DNA of 42,814 nt from Candidatus Lachnoclostridium avicola (lineage in GTDB: Bacteria > Bacillota > Clostridia > Lachnospirales > Lachnospiraceae): the NCBI GenBank assembly GCA_019114465.1, contig DXFM01000004.1, positions 1 through 42,814 of the forward strand, written 5' to 3'. Below, piece by piece: positions 6,856 to 15,259 of this stretch. The position numbers and the translations under genes are program-made. A model generated the notes under the pieces. That model had not been told where the DNA came from and did no database searches. It saw only the letters and a program-made list of their open reading frames with translations. How positions within the stretch are numbered: the first letter of the stretch is position 1; each line of letters starts with the position of its first letter.

Positions 6856-8751
6856 ATGAAACAGACGGGGGTTATTACAGACGTTGACCGTTACCTCTTC
6901 GGCAACGGCACACACTACGAGATCTACAACAAGCTGGGAGCTCATCCCAGAACCATAAACGGAAAGAAGGGGATGTACTTTGCGGTGTGGGCGCCCCACG
7001 CCAGGGAAGTGCACCTTTCCGGAGATTTTAACGGGTGGAGCAAGCGCAGCCACCCCATGACGCCGCTGGCGGACTCAGGGATCTATGAGCTTTTCGTACC
7101 CGGCTTAAGAACCGGCCAGCTCTACAAATACGCCATCACCACCAGGCGGGGAGATGTGATCCTGAAAGCAGATCCCTACGCGTTCCAGGCGGAATACCGC
7201 CCGGGAACCGCTTCCGTCACCGCTAACCTCGAGGGATTCGGCTGGTCCGACTCCAGATGGATGGACCGGCGGAAAACGGCGGACGTGACAAAGGAGCCCT
7301 TGAGCATCTACGAGGTTCACATCGGTTCCTGGAAGCGAAAGGACCGGCCGGAAAAGGACGGATTCTACACCTATAAGGAAGCGGCGAAGGAGCTGGCTGA
7401 ATACGTCTCTTCCATGGGCTACACCCACGTGGAGCTCATGGGCATCGCCGAACACCCCCTGGACGCGTCCTGGGGATATCAGGTGACCGGCTACTACGCC
7501 CCCACCTCCCGCTACGGCGCCCCGAAGGACTTCATGTATTTTGTCAACTACATGCACCGGAAGGGGATCGGAGTGATTCTGGACTGGGTGCCGGCCCATT
7601 TTCCGAAAGACGCCCACGGACTGGCCAATTTTGACGGACAGCCCCTCTACGAGTACGCCGATCCCAGAAAGGGAGAGCACCCCGACTGGGGCACCAAGGT
7701 CTTCGACTACGGAAAAAATGAGGTGAAAAATTTCCTCATCGCCAATGCCCTCTACTGGATTGACAAATACCACATTGACGGGCTGCGGGTGGACGCCGTG
7801 GCCTCCATGCTGTATCTGGACTACGGCCGCAGCAACGGCAACTGGATCCCCAACAAGTACGGCGGCAACCAGAACCTGGAAGCCATCGAATTCTTCCGCC
7901 ACTTGAACAGCATTGTGAAGCAGCGGGGAAACGGTGCCATGGTCATCGCCGAGGAATCCACCGCCTGGCCTTCCGTCACCCATGACCCGGCCTCCGGCGG
8001 ACTGGGCTTTACCTTCAAATGGAACATGGGCTGGATGCACGACTTTCTGGAATACATGAAGCTGGATCCCTATTTCCGCAAGTACAATCACAACAAGATG
8101 ACTTTCGGGATGACCTACGCCTCCAGCGAGAACTTCATTCTGGTTCTCTCCCATGACGAGGTGGTCCACCTGAAGTGTTCCATGATCAACAAGATGCCCG
8201 GCATCTACGAGGATAAATTCGCCAACCTGAAAGTGGGCTACACCTTCATGATGACCCATCCGGGGAAAAAGCTGCTGTTTATGGGACAGGACTTCGGACA
8301 GTTCCACGAGTGGGATGAAAAGGTGGCCCTGGACTGGTATCTGACAGAGGAACCTCTCCACGCAGACCTGCAGAAATACTACTCGGACCTGCTTCACCTG
8401 TACCGGACCTATCCGGCCCTCTACCGGCTGGAGAGAGACTGGCACGGCTTCCAGTGGGTCAACGCCAACGACGGGGACCGGAGCATTTTCAGCTACATCC
8501 GCCGGGACGAGACGGGAAAGAAAAACCTGCTGGTGATCTGCAATTTCACTCCCATGGAGCGGGCGGACTATCGGGTGGGAGTGCCGAAGCGGGGAAATTA
8601 CACCCTGGTTCTGGACACGGCCCACGGCCTCTACAAGCGGGGAGACCACGCCCCCGTGTTCCGATCCGTGAAGAAAGAGTGCGACGGGCAGCCCTGCTCC
8701 TTCGCCTATCCTCTGCCGCCCTACGGAGCCGCCATCTTCCGTTTCTCATAA
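6856..8751 (+). CDS. glgB: 1,4-alpha-glucan branching enzyme
   Basis: 631 residues. It moves a cut alpha-1,4 chain to an O-6 position, making branches in glycogen. An N-terminal CBM48 domain (about 35-125; FAVWAPHAREVHLSGDFNGW) precedes the GH13 barrel with DWVPAHFPKD, nucleophile Asp313 in DGLRVDAVASMLYLDY, acid/base Glu366 in IAEESTAWP and VLSHDEVVH. An all-beta C-terminal domain ends the protein. The length fits the family. No glgC, glgA or glgP is present in the window, so the rest of the glycogen pathway must be elsewhere. It is translationally close to the upstream GH13 gene. Confidence 0.95.
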   Translation: MKQTGVITDVDRYLFGNGTHYEIYNKLGAHPRTINGKKGMYFAVWAPHAREVHLSGDFNGWSKRSHPMTPLADSGIYELFVPGLRTGQLYKYAITTRRGDVILKADPYAFQAEYRPGTASVTANLEGFGWSDSRWMDRRKTADVTKEPLSIYEVHIGSWKRKDRPEKDGFYTYKEAAKELAEYVSSMGYTHVELMGIAEHPLDASWGYQVTGYYAPTSRYGAPKDFMYFVNYMHRKGIGVILDWVPAHFPKDAHGLANFDGQPLYEYADPRKGEHPDWGTKVFDYGKNEVKNFLIANALYWIDKYHIDGLRVDAVASMLYLDYGRSNGNWIPNKYGGNQNLEAIEFFRHLNSIVKQRGNGAMVIAEESTAWPSVTHDPASGGLGFTFKWNMGWMHDFLEYMKLDPYFRKYNHNKMTFGMTYASSENFILVLSHDEVVHLKCSMINKMPGIYEDKFANLKVGYTFMMTHPGKKLLFMGQDFGQFHEWDEKVALDWYLTEEPLHADLQKYYSDLLHLYRTYPALYRLERDWHGFQWVNANDGDRSIFSYIRRDETGKKNLLVICNFTPMERADYRVGVPKRGNYTLVLDTAHGLYKRGDHAPVFRSVKKECDGQPCSFAYPLPPYGAAIFRFS

Positions 8752-8795
8752 CAAAAGACGACTGAATATTTCATACATAAAAGGAGGTCTGCTCT

Positions 8796-9494
8796 ATGCA
8801 GAACATACTGGTTTGCGACGACGACAAGCAGATCGTGGAAGCCATTGACATTTATCTGACCGGGGAAGGCTATCATGTGATCAAGGCCTACGACGGCTAC
8901 GAAGCCTTAAAGATCCTGGACAGCACGCCGGTGGACCTGATGATCCTGGACGTGATGATGCCCGGGCTGGACGGCATCCGCACCACGCTGAAGGTGCGGG
9001 AGACCAGCAGCATCCCCATTATCATTCTGTCCGCCAAATCCGAGGACAACGACAAGATCCTGGGGTTAAACATCGGGGCCGACGACTATATCACCAAGCC
9101 CTTCAATCCCCTGGAGCTGGTGGCCCGGGTGAAATCCCACATCCGCCGCTACACCCAGCTGGGCAACATGAACCAGCAGCAGGCCGGGGAACAGATTTAC
9201 AAGTGCGGCGGACTTACCATCAACGACGACAACAAGGAGGTGCAGGTGGATGGGGAGACCATCAAGCTGACTCCCATCGAGTACAACATCCTGCTTCTTC
9301 TGGTGAAAAACGCGGGGAAGGTGTTCTCCATCGACGAGATCTACGAGCAGATCTGGAACGAGGAGGCCATCGGCGCCGACAACACCGTGGCCGTCCACAT
9401 CCGCCATATCCGGGAAAAGATCGAGATCAACCCCAGAGAACCCCGGTACCTGAAGGTGGTCTGGGGCGTGGGATACAAGATCGAAAAGCAGTAA
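8796..9494 (+). CDS. OmpR/PhoB-family response regulator
   Basis: 232 residues: receiver domain (1-120) with acidic pocket Asp8-Asp10, phospho-acceptor Asp52 (MILDVMMPG) and Lys101 (KPFNPLEL), then a winged-helix DNA-binding domain (about 130-230; LTPIEYNILLLLVKNAGKVFS and a VHIRHIREKIE recognition helix). It resembles the VanR branch. The ribosome site is AAAAGGAGG. It lies 44 bases after glgB and 9 before its partner kinase. Whether it controls the glycogen genes is only suggested by proximity. Confidence 0.93.
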   Translation: MQNILVCDDDKQIVEAIDIYLTGEGYHVIKAYDGYEALKILDSTPVDLMILDVMMPGLDGIRTTLKVRETSSIPIIILSAKSEDNDKILGLNIGADDYITKPFNPLELVARVKSHIRRYTQLGNMNQQQAGEQIYKCGGLTINDDNKEVQVDGETIKLTPIEYNILLLLVKNAGKVFSIDEIYEQIWNEEAIGADNTVAVHIRHIREKIEINPREPRYLKVVWGVGYKIEKQ

Positions 9495-9503
9495 GGAGAG
9501 CCT

Positions 9504-11795
9504 ATGAAAAAATTTACCGCTCTGCTTCTCCATCTGGCATTCGTGGCCATCGCCGTGCTGGGGCTGAGCCTGATGTATCTGAACTACAACTACGGCCGGG
9601 GAATCCATCTGTTTTCCAATTCGGTCTACGAGGATTCTGACTTGTTTAAGGAGCAGCTGGAAAAGGACGTCAGCCGGATTTTCGACTATGTAAACTACAA
9701 GGATGTGTTCGAGACAGACGGACAGCTGGATTACAACAAGAAAATGGTGGGCGTGTCCTACACCTCAGGCATCGAGACCCAGACCATGACCTACACGCTG
9801 GATGAGCTGATCCGATACGGCAAGTCCCTGGGATACTACTTAAACAGCGACTATGAGGTGGTGCGCACGGAGGTGGAGGAGACTCCCCACCAGGAGGACA
9901 ATTTCGTGGTGGACTGGCGGGTCTACATGCCCAGCGACAATTATTCAGAGCCGGGAGACGCCTACTCCACCCTGGAAGGCCTCTCCTTAGAGATCATGAC
10001 CCGGCTGGGCAGCTATCTGAGCACTTACAACAACTTGATTGCCCAGCCGTCCAACCTGATCTTTCAGGTGTGCTACAACCGCTCTGAGTCCGACCAGAGC
10101 ATGTACACCAACGCGCCGGACATGACTCCCGACGCCATACGGGCCATGGGGAAATACTGCTACGTGGACGGGACCACCCTGGGGCCGGACACCAATATTT
10201 CCGTGCTCCCCACCAATATTTCCCAGCTGGCGGAGGCCAGCAACCCTTACGACAACAACAATTACTACGTGGCCATCGGCCTGGACACCACCTACCCCCA
10301 TACAGATGCCTACTCGGAGGGCTACGATTCCTTCCAGAACATGCGGGTCATGTACGTGGGCGGAATTTTCTGCATCCTGTCCGGCGTGCTGGGAATGGCC
10401 CTCACCCTCTACCGCATCCTGACAGCGGAGAAGGAAAGTCCCTTAAATTATTATGACGCCCTGAGCACGGAGAGCAGCGTTCTCCTCACTCTTCTGGGGT
10501 GCCTGCTGGCCGTATTTTTAAGCTACCGGGTGTTCTCCAAACTGCTTCACCTGGTGGTAAAAGTGGACTACTGGGCCTACACCGACATGCTGGTGAGCGC
10601 CGTGTGCATCTATTTCCTGCTGCTGTGGGAGACTGCCAGTATCATGCGCCGCTACGGGGCGAAAACTCTGTGGACCAACAGTATTTTCAAGAACGCGAAA
10701 AAGTTTCTCAACCTGTATTTTTCTGAGAAACGGCTGACCATGGTGGTCGCCTTCATCTATTTCTGCTTTATCGGCGCCAACCTGGTCATTTTATCCGGCG
10801 TGTACCTGTCTTTCTACCACGGACATGGGGCGCTGAAATACATTGTGGGGATCCTGCTCTGCGTTGTCCTCGTCGTGCTGGACCTGTGGGGCTTTCACTA
10901 CATGTTCCACAGTGCCTGGGAGATGGACAAGATCACGGAGGCCGTTGACAATCTGTCCTCCGGCGATACCAGCTACCAGATCGACACTTCCCTGTTCTCG
11001 GGGAAAGAAAAGGATCTGGCGGAAAACCTGAACAACATTTCCCACGGCATGGAGGACGTGCTCCAGGAACAGGTGAAGAGCGAACGGCTGAAGGCGGATC
11101 TGATCACCAACGTCTCCCACGACATCAAGACGCCCCTCACGTCCATCATCAACTATGTGGACTTAATCAAGCGGGAGCACATCCAGGACCCCAAGATCCA
11201 GTCCTACTTAAGCGTGCTGGAGCAGAAGTCCCAGCGGCTGAAGAACCTGACGGAGGATCTGGTGGAGGCGTCCAAGGCCAGCTCCGGCAATGTAAAGCTG
11301 GAGATCAGCGATCTGAATTTTACTGAGCTGGTCCAGCAGACCGGGGGAGAATTTGAGGAGAAATTCGCCGCCCGGCGCCTGGATCTGGTGACCCACATTC
11401 CCGACGGACGGCTGATCATCCAGGCGGACGGAAGGAGGCTGTGGCGGATTCTGGAAAATCTGTACAACAACGCCTGCAAATACGCCATGGAGGGCAGCCG
11501 GGTCTACGTGGACCTGAAGGAGGAGGACGGCATGGCCGTCTTTACCATCAAGAACGTGTCGGAAAGTCCCTTAAATATCGATGCCAGCGAACTGACGGAG
11601 CGTTTCGTCCGGGGAGACGTGGCCAGAACCACAGAGGGAAGCGGCCTGGGTCTCTCCATCGCCAAGAATCTGACCCTGCTCCAGAAGGGAACCTTCGACA
11701 TCATCATCGACGGGGATCTCTTTAAGGCCCTGGTGGCCTTTCCTGTGAAAAAACCGGAGGACCCCCAGGAAAAGCAGCCGGATATTCCGGAATAA
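9504..11795 (+). CDS. Membrane sensor histidine kinase with large extracytoplasmic and multi-helix sensor half
   Basis: 763 residues. An N-terminal membrane helix (about 6-28) is followed by ~245 extracytoplasmic residues rich in Tyr, Asn and Asp, then about five membrane helices between 280 and 475. A HAMP-like segment leads to the HisKA domain with phospho-acceptor His539 (TNVSHDIKTPLTS) and a HATPase domain (N box LENLYNNACKYA; G box GSGLGLSIAKNL). The sensor half is larger than in typical VanS-like kinases, and I do not recognise its extracytoplasmic domain. The gene follows the response regulator by 9 bases, so the two form one system; the signal is unknown. Confidence 0.9.
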   Translation: MKKFTALLLHLAFVAIAVLGLSLMYLNYNYGRGIHLFSNSVYEDSDLFKEQLEKDVSRIFDYVNYKDVFETDGQLDYNKKMVGVSYTSGIETQTMTYTLDELIRYGKSLGYYLNSDYEVVRTEVEETPHQEDNFVVDWRVYMPSDNYSEPGDAYSTLEGLSLEIMTRLGSYLSTYNNLIAQPSNLIFQVCYNRSESDQSMYTNAPDMTPDAIRAMGKYCYVDGTTLGPDTNISVLPTNISQLAEASNPYDNNNYYVAIGLDTTYPHTDAYSEGYDSFQNMRVMYVGGIFCILSGVLGMALTLYRILTAEKESPLNYYDALSTESSVLLTLLGCLLAVFLSYRVFSKLLHLVVKVDYWAYTDMLVSAVCIYFLLLWETASIMRRYGAKTLWTNSIFKNAKKFLNLYFSEKRLTMVVAFIYFCFIGANLVILSGVYLSFYHGHGALKYIVGILLCVVLVVLDLWGFHYMFHSAWEMDKITEAVDNLSSGDTSYQIDTSLFSGKEKDLAENLNNISHGMEDVLQEQVKSERLKADLITNVSHDIKTPLTSIINYVDLIKREHIQDPKIQSYLSVLEQKSQRLKNLTEDLVEASKASSGNVKLEISDLNFTELVQQTGGEFEEKFAARRLDLVTHIPDGRLIIQADGRRLWRILENLYNNACKYAMEGSRVYVDLKEEDGMAVFTIKNVSESPLNIDASELTERFVRGDVARTTEGSGLGLSIAKNLTLLQKGTFDIIIDGDLFKALVAFPVKKPEDPQEKQPDIPE

Positions 11796-11822
11796 ATCAT
11801 ATGTTACAGTGCAACTCTCATA

Positions 11823-11926
11823 TCCGCTGACGCGGACACCATGAACCATGAAAGCCCTCGGATCGCTCCGTGCTGCGCACTCACGCGATCCGACCTGCAT
11901 TCGCAATCCGGCCTATCGGGCTTTCA
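11823..11926. repeat. Branched inverted-repeat structure after the kinase gene
   Basis: Several nested inverted repeats fold this stretch. TCCGC/GCGGA lies at 11823-11827 and 11832-11836. TGAAAGCCC (11849-11857) pairs with GGGCTTTCA (11918-11926). Inside that, CGGATCGC (11859-11866) pairs with GCGATCCG (11885-11892), which encloses GTGC/GCAC (11870-11873, 11877-11880). TGC-ATTC-GCA forms a side hairpin. It looks like a multi-arm intergenic element rather than a plain terminator. Its role is unknown. Confidence 0.6.
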
Positions 11927-11932
11927 CGGTAA

Positions 11933-11989
11933 AAAACCGCAGGAAGCCGCGGGGCCGTATTTACAGCCCGCCGCTCTCCCTGCGGTTTT
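11933..11989. terminator. Terminator shared by convergent kinase and GIY-YIG genes
   Basis: AAAACCGCAGG (11933-11943) and CCTGCGGTTTT (11979-11989) form a perfect 11-bp inverted repeat with G+C-rich inner pairing. On the minus strand the stem is followed by six T. One arm lies inside the last codons of the GIY-YIG gene. It would end that gene and, less strongly, the kinase transcript. Confidence 0.65.
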
Positions 11990-12245
11990 CCTGTTTACAA
12001 TCCTCTTTTTTCCGGATCAGCTCTTCTTTCTCTCGGCGGCTCAGCCTTTTTATGGCCCATTCCCGACTCATGGCCTCCTCCTTCGTGGCGAATTCCTCGT
12101 AGTAGACCAGAGTCACCGGCCGTCGGCTCTTGGTGTACCTGGCCCCTTTTCCGCTGTTGTGGGCTTCCAGCCGTTTTTCCAGGCAGTTTGTCCACCCGCA
12201 GTAGAGAGTGCCGTCAGCGCACTTTACCAGATAAGTATAATTCAT
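11961..12245 (-). CDS. GIY-YIG nuclease-domain protein (UPF0213-like)
   Basis: 94 residues from the ATG at 12245, which begins MNYTYLVKCADGTLYCGWT. The open frame extends upstream to 12311 without a better start. The GIY-YIG fold signature is present as YLV...LYCGWT, followed by EKRLEAHNSGKGARYT and a Glu in the YYEEF segment, typical of the small stand-alone YhbQ/YazA group. These are thought to act on DNA, but their substrate is not settled. The gene converges on the kinase gene and shares its terminator. A weak ribosome site (AGGGAAG) precedes it. Confidence 0.85.
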   Translation of the reverse strand: MNYTYLVKCADGTLYCGWTNCLEKRLEAHNSGKGARYTKSRRPVTLVYYEEFATKEEAMSREWAIKRLSRREKEELIRKKEDCKQENRRESGGL

Positions 12246-12447
12246 TGGTATCTTCCCTTCCCTCTTCCCCCGGCACTGCACGGGTATGTAAACGGCTGCG
12301 GCGTCTTGCAAATACGCGGCGGCCGCCCAGGTTTCCCTGATCTATGATGAAGCACCGGCCGGGTGCAGTGCCTGCGGCGGCTTTCGTCCGCCGGACTGTT
12401 TTCATACTTTATCTTATGCGGCAGACCCCGGATGGGTGCATCCGTTT

Positions 12448-12505
12448 TCTCCTCCGGCGGCCCCGCCCGGCTTCTTCCGGCTCTCTCCTCCGGCGGCCCC
12501 GCCCG
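12448..12505. repeat. Two copies of a 22-bp G+C-rich direct repeat
   Basis: TCTCCTCCGGCGGCCCCGCC and its last two bases CG occur at 12448-12469 and again, identical, at 12484-12505 (36-base period). They lie just after the stop of the DUF3794-LysM gene. Each copy contains GGCGGCC-type self-complementarity, so they could fold in the mRNA 3' end. The remaining 12246-12447 holds nothing I recognise. Confidence 0.7.
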
Positions 12506-12518
12506 ACTTACCCGGCCC

Positions 12519-14084
12519 TCACCCCTGGGCGATCTCCTTTACCAGAATCAGCTTCTCCCCGGGCTGGAGCAGATCCGAGGTCAGGCCGTTGGTGTCCATG
12601 ATGTTATCCACCGTGGTGTGAAATTTCTTCGCGATTTTCCACAGGCTGTCTCCCGGCTGGACGATATAACCCACAATTCCCGGCAGCTTCTGCAGCTTCT
12701 CCGTGTCCAGAGGCTGGACGTCCACCCCGGTGATCACCGGGCGGCATACGGGCTGAAGCACCAGCAGATCCAGATTGATAACCGCCTTGATCTCCACCAT
12801 GCTTCCCCCCAGCATCACCGCCGACATATTGTCCAGGCTGGCGTTCAGCTGGTAAATGCTGTTCTGATCGATTCCCTTCGCCTCCACCATCTGATGAAAG
12901 GGAACGATCTCCGTCACCGACTGTACCGGCTGACTGTCGTCATCGGTGAGATATAAAAGCTGGACCTCCAGGGCCCCCTCAATGTGCAGGGTGTCATCCT
13001 TCACTTCCGTCTCGTCGATCTTCACCGATCCCTCGCTGTGACAGATCTGCAGGATCCGGTCGTGGCGGCTGATCTCCAGCTTCTCACTGATCTTGCATTT
13101 GCACAGGTTTTTCGTGAGAATCTGGTCAAAACACACCTCTCCCGTCTCCGGCACGATCTCCCGGTTGGTGGAATAGAGATCGCTTAACAGCTGGATCTTC
13201 TCCTCCTCGTAGAGCTTCATGTCCAGCTCCACCACAGCGTCCAGTTCCAGCTCCCGCATCTCCCCGTCATAGTCCGGCTTCGCCTCCACATCCCGGTGAA
13301 CCAGGCGCATGGAGACCACAGGAATCATCTCCTCCCTGCAGCCCGCCACCTCCAGCTCCCCGGAAAACGGGACGCTCTCCTCCACCCACTGGACGGGGGC
13401 CCCGTCCCCCTCAGAGTCATAGATCACAAACACCGCCAGTTCCCCGTCAATATGTACGCTTCCGTCGGCGGGACGGCTGGAAGTTCCGGAGAGGCGCACC
13501 TCGCTCCAGAGGATTTTCTCCAGGTTGGGCTTGCTCCCCGGCAGGGTGAGATTCTCCTTTACCCGGTAGGTGTCCTTCTTCCGGACGGCGATCTCCGCCA
13601 CCTCCAGCTCCTCCTTCAGGGCCTTTACGTCCTCCCCGTTTCCGGCCAGCGCCACGTCCACCGCCGCTTCCGCGTCGAACATGGTCTCCACCTGGACGTT
13701 TAAGGTCACCAGGGCCTTCACATTGATCTTTCTGGAGTTGATCATGCCGGCGTTCAGATCGTCCAGATCCCAGGTCACATTCACGTAGTCGTGCTCCGTC
13801 AGCCCCGGCACATTCACCGTCTCCTCAAAGGGGATGGATCCGCCCAGCGCCTGCAGGCCGCCTCCTTCCCGGCGGTAGAGCACCTTAAAATCCAGTTTTC
13901 CCCGAATCACCACCTTCTCCCCCTGGGGGCGGGAGGACTCGACCTGAATGCCTCCCGTGTCCAAAATGACCTGTTCCATATCGTCCATCGTATCCGGCAC
14001 GATGAAATCGTCGTCCAAAGTCAGCTGGGTGGCGGCGTGGTTCTTCCACCGGTTCATACGGATGTTCTTCTTCACCAGTTCCAT
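12519..14084 (-). CDS. DUF3794 repeats plus C-terminal LysM protein
   Basis: 521 residues with no signal peptide. It has two or three DUF3794-type beta-rich repeats (about 30-160, 180-300 and 320-450, each with V.G.LxxxVLY and VPF..xV elements) and a C-terminal LysM motif (about 472-516; YIVQPGDSLWKIAKKFHTT). This architecture is typical of Clostridia proteins related to the spore coat or cortex (SafA/SpoVID-like in logic), where LysM binds peptidoglycan; the sporulation link is family knowledge, not shown here. A ribosome site AAGGAAGG lies 9 bases before the ATG. It is 57 bases after ttcA and may share its transcript. Confidence 0.87.
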   Translation of the reverse strand: MELVKKNIRMNRWKNHAATQLTLDDDFIVPDTMDDMEQVILDTGGIQVESSRPQGEKVVIRGKLDFKVLYRREGGGLQALGGSIPFEETVNVPGLTEHDYVNVTWDLDDLNAGMINSRKINVKALVTLNVQVETMFDAEAAVDVALAGNGEDVKALKEELEVAEIAVRKKDTYRVKENLTLPGSKPNLEKILWSEVRLSGTSSRPADGSVHIDGELAVFVIYDSEGDGAPVQWVEESVPFSGELEVAGCREEMIPVVSMRLVHRDVEAKPDYDGEMRELELDAVVELDMKLYEEEKIQLLSDLYSTNREIVPETGEVCFDQILTKNLCKCKISEKLEISRHDRILQICHSEGSVKIDETEVKDDTLHIEGALEVQLLYLTDDDSQPVQSVTEIVPFHQMVEAKGIDQNSIYQLNASLDNMSAVMLGGSMVEIKAVINLDLLVLQPVCRPVITGVDVQPLDTEKLQKLPGIVGYIVQPGDSLWKIAKKFHTTVDNIMDTNGLTSDLLQPGEKLILVKEIAQG

Positions 14085-14141
14085 GTTGGCATACCTTCCT
14101 TACTTATTTTTCTAAGAAAGTCTATGCCCGGGACAGCCGGT

Positions 14142-15038
14142 TTATGTATCCGTCCTGTCCTCCCGGACGCCGCCGTTCTCCCCGTACCGATCCATGAAAT
14201 GATGGCGGACGCCGCCGGACACATAGCCCAGGCAGATGTCCAGGTTGACGTTTTCCGCGCTCTTTAAAATGTTGTTCTCCACGCCGGGATTGGTCTTTTT
14301 CAGCATGGCAATCAGCTCCTTCACTTCCTGGCGCTTGGAGGTGTGGACGATGTCCGCCGCGTCCGCGGCCTCCCCCCTGGCCTCCCGCTCCCTGGCGATC
14401 TGCTCCGTAAATCGGCAGGCACACTGGAGGAAATGAAGCTCGTTGTAATCCTTCCAGGCCAGAATATCCTCCTCCCTCACGTAGTAGAGGGGGCGGATCA
14501 GCTCCATGCCGGGAAAATTGGTGCTGTGGAGCTTCGGCATCATGGTATTGAACTGGCCTCCGTAGAGGATCCCCATGAGGGTGGTCTCGATCACATCGTT
14601 GAAATGGTGGCCCAGAGCGATTTTATTGCAGCCCAGAGCCTGGGCGTTGGCGTAGAGAAATCCCCGGCGCATCCTGGCGCAGAGATAGCAGGGATTTTCC
14701 CGGATGTCCGCCACGGTGTTGAAAATATCCGACTCCACCACATGGATGGGGATCTCCATCAGGCGGGCGTTCTCCTCGATCATCCGCCGGTTGTCCGGAT
14801 GGTAGCCCGGATCCATCACCAGAAATTCCAGCTGAAAATCCACATTTCCGTGGCGGCGGATCTCCTGCATGCACTTGGCCAGAAGCATGGAATCCTTTCC
14901 CCCGGAAATGCACACCGCCACCCGGTCTCCTTCCTCCACCATGCGAAACTCCTGCATCCCCCGGACGAAGGGACGCCAGATCTCCTTGCGGAACTTTTTG
15001 ATAATGCTGCTCTCAATTCTCTGACAGGGGGTTTTCAT
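14142..15038 (-). CDS. ttcA: TtcA-family tRNA 2-thiocytidine synthetase
   Basis: 298 residues. An N-type ATP pyrophosphatase with the PP-loop SGGKDS (45-50), a CxxC pair (Cys117, Cys120 in NPCYLCARMRRG) and further Cys at 206 and 208, which fits the [4Fe-4S] cluster of TtcA. It would adenylate C32 of tRNA and replace its oxygen with sulfur. Length and motif spacing fit TtcA better than the lysidine synthetase TilS. The ribosome site is AAAGGAG and its promoter lies at 15082-15109. Confidence 0.85.
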   Translation of the reverse strand: MKTPCQRIESSIIKKFRKEIWRPFVRGMQEFRMVEEGDRVAVCISGGKDSMLLAKCMQEIRRHGNVDFQLEFLVMDPGYHPDNRRMIEENARLMEIPIHVVESDIFNTVADIRENPCYLCARMRRGFLYANAQALGCNKIALGHHFNDVIETTLMGILYGGQFNTMMPKLHSTNFPGMELIRPLYYVREEDILAWKDYNELHFLQCACRFTEQIAREREARGEAADAADIVHTSKRQEVKELIAMLKKTNPGVENNILKSAENVNLDICLGYVSGGVRHHFMDRYGENGGVREDRTDT

Positions 15039-15081
15039 CGGCCCAGACTCCTTTTCTCATTCTCAAAATCTCATCTTTACT

Positions 15082-15109
15082 ATTATAATCGGAATTGGAA
15101 TGTTTACAA
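15082..15109 (-). promoter_or_regulatory. Promoter of ttcA
   Basis: Minus strand: TTGTAA (15109-15104), a 16-base spacer and a perfect TATAAT (15087-15082), about 45 bases before the ttcA start. Confidence 0.6.
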
Positions 15110-15182
15110 GAAAATTTTTGCCGGGCATATCATGCAGAGCGCAGGCAGCCTGCCAGGGTCAGCATGACCATACCGGCCAGAA

Positions 15183-15249
15183 TCGAACCGTGAAACGGCA
15201 AAACAGCTTTCGCTGTCCCAACCAGAAGGTTCGACTGTGAAAGCTGTTT
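15183..15249. repeat. Interleaved inverted repeats after the antiterminator gene
   Basis: Two inverted repeats alternate. TCGAACC (15183-15189) pairs with GGTTCGA (15228-15234). AAACAGCTTTC (15201-15211) pairs with GAAAGCTGTTT (15239-15249). The order A-B-A'-B' allows either two exclusive hairpins or a pseudoknot. A small hairpin CCGT-GAA-ACGG (15188-15198) overlaps the first arm. The 11-bp stem lies just after the licT stop and may act as its terminator, although only four T follow on the minus strand. Confidence 0.65.
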
Positions 15250-15259
15250 CCGCAGGAAT

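Noticed and set aside
5602..8649. Long minus-strand open frames (367 and 514 codons) opposite the GH13 and glgB genes
   Set aside because: They are G+C-driven antisense frames of well-supported enzymes, rich in Val/Gly/His, with no domain and no sensible ribosome sites.
11841..12956. Plus-strand frames of 168 and 197 codons across the GIY-YIG/DUF3794 boundary
   Set aside because: They cross terminators and the repeat region, have Pro/Arg/His-rich low-complexity translations and lie opposite real genes.
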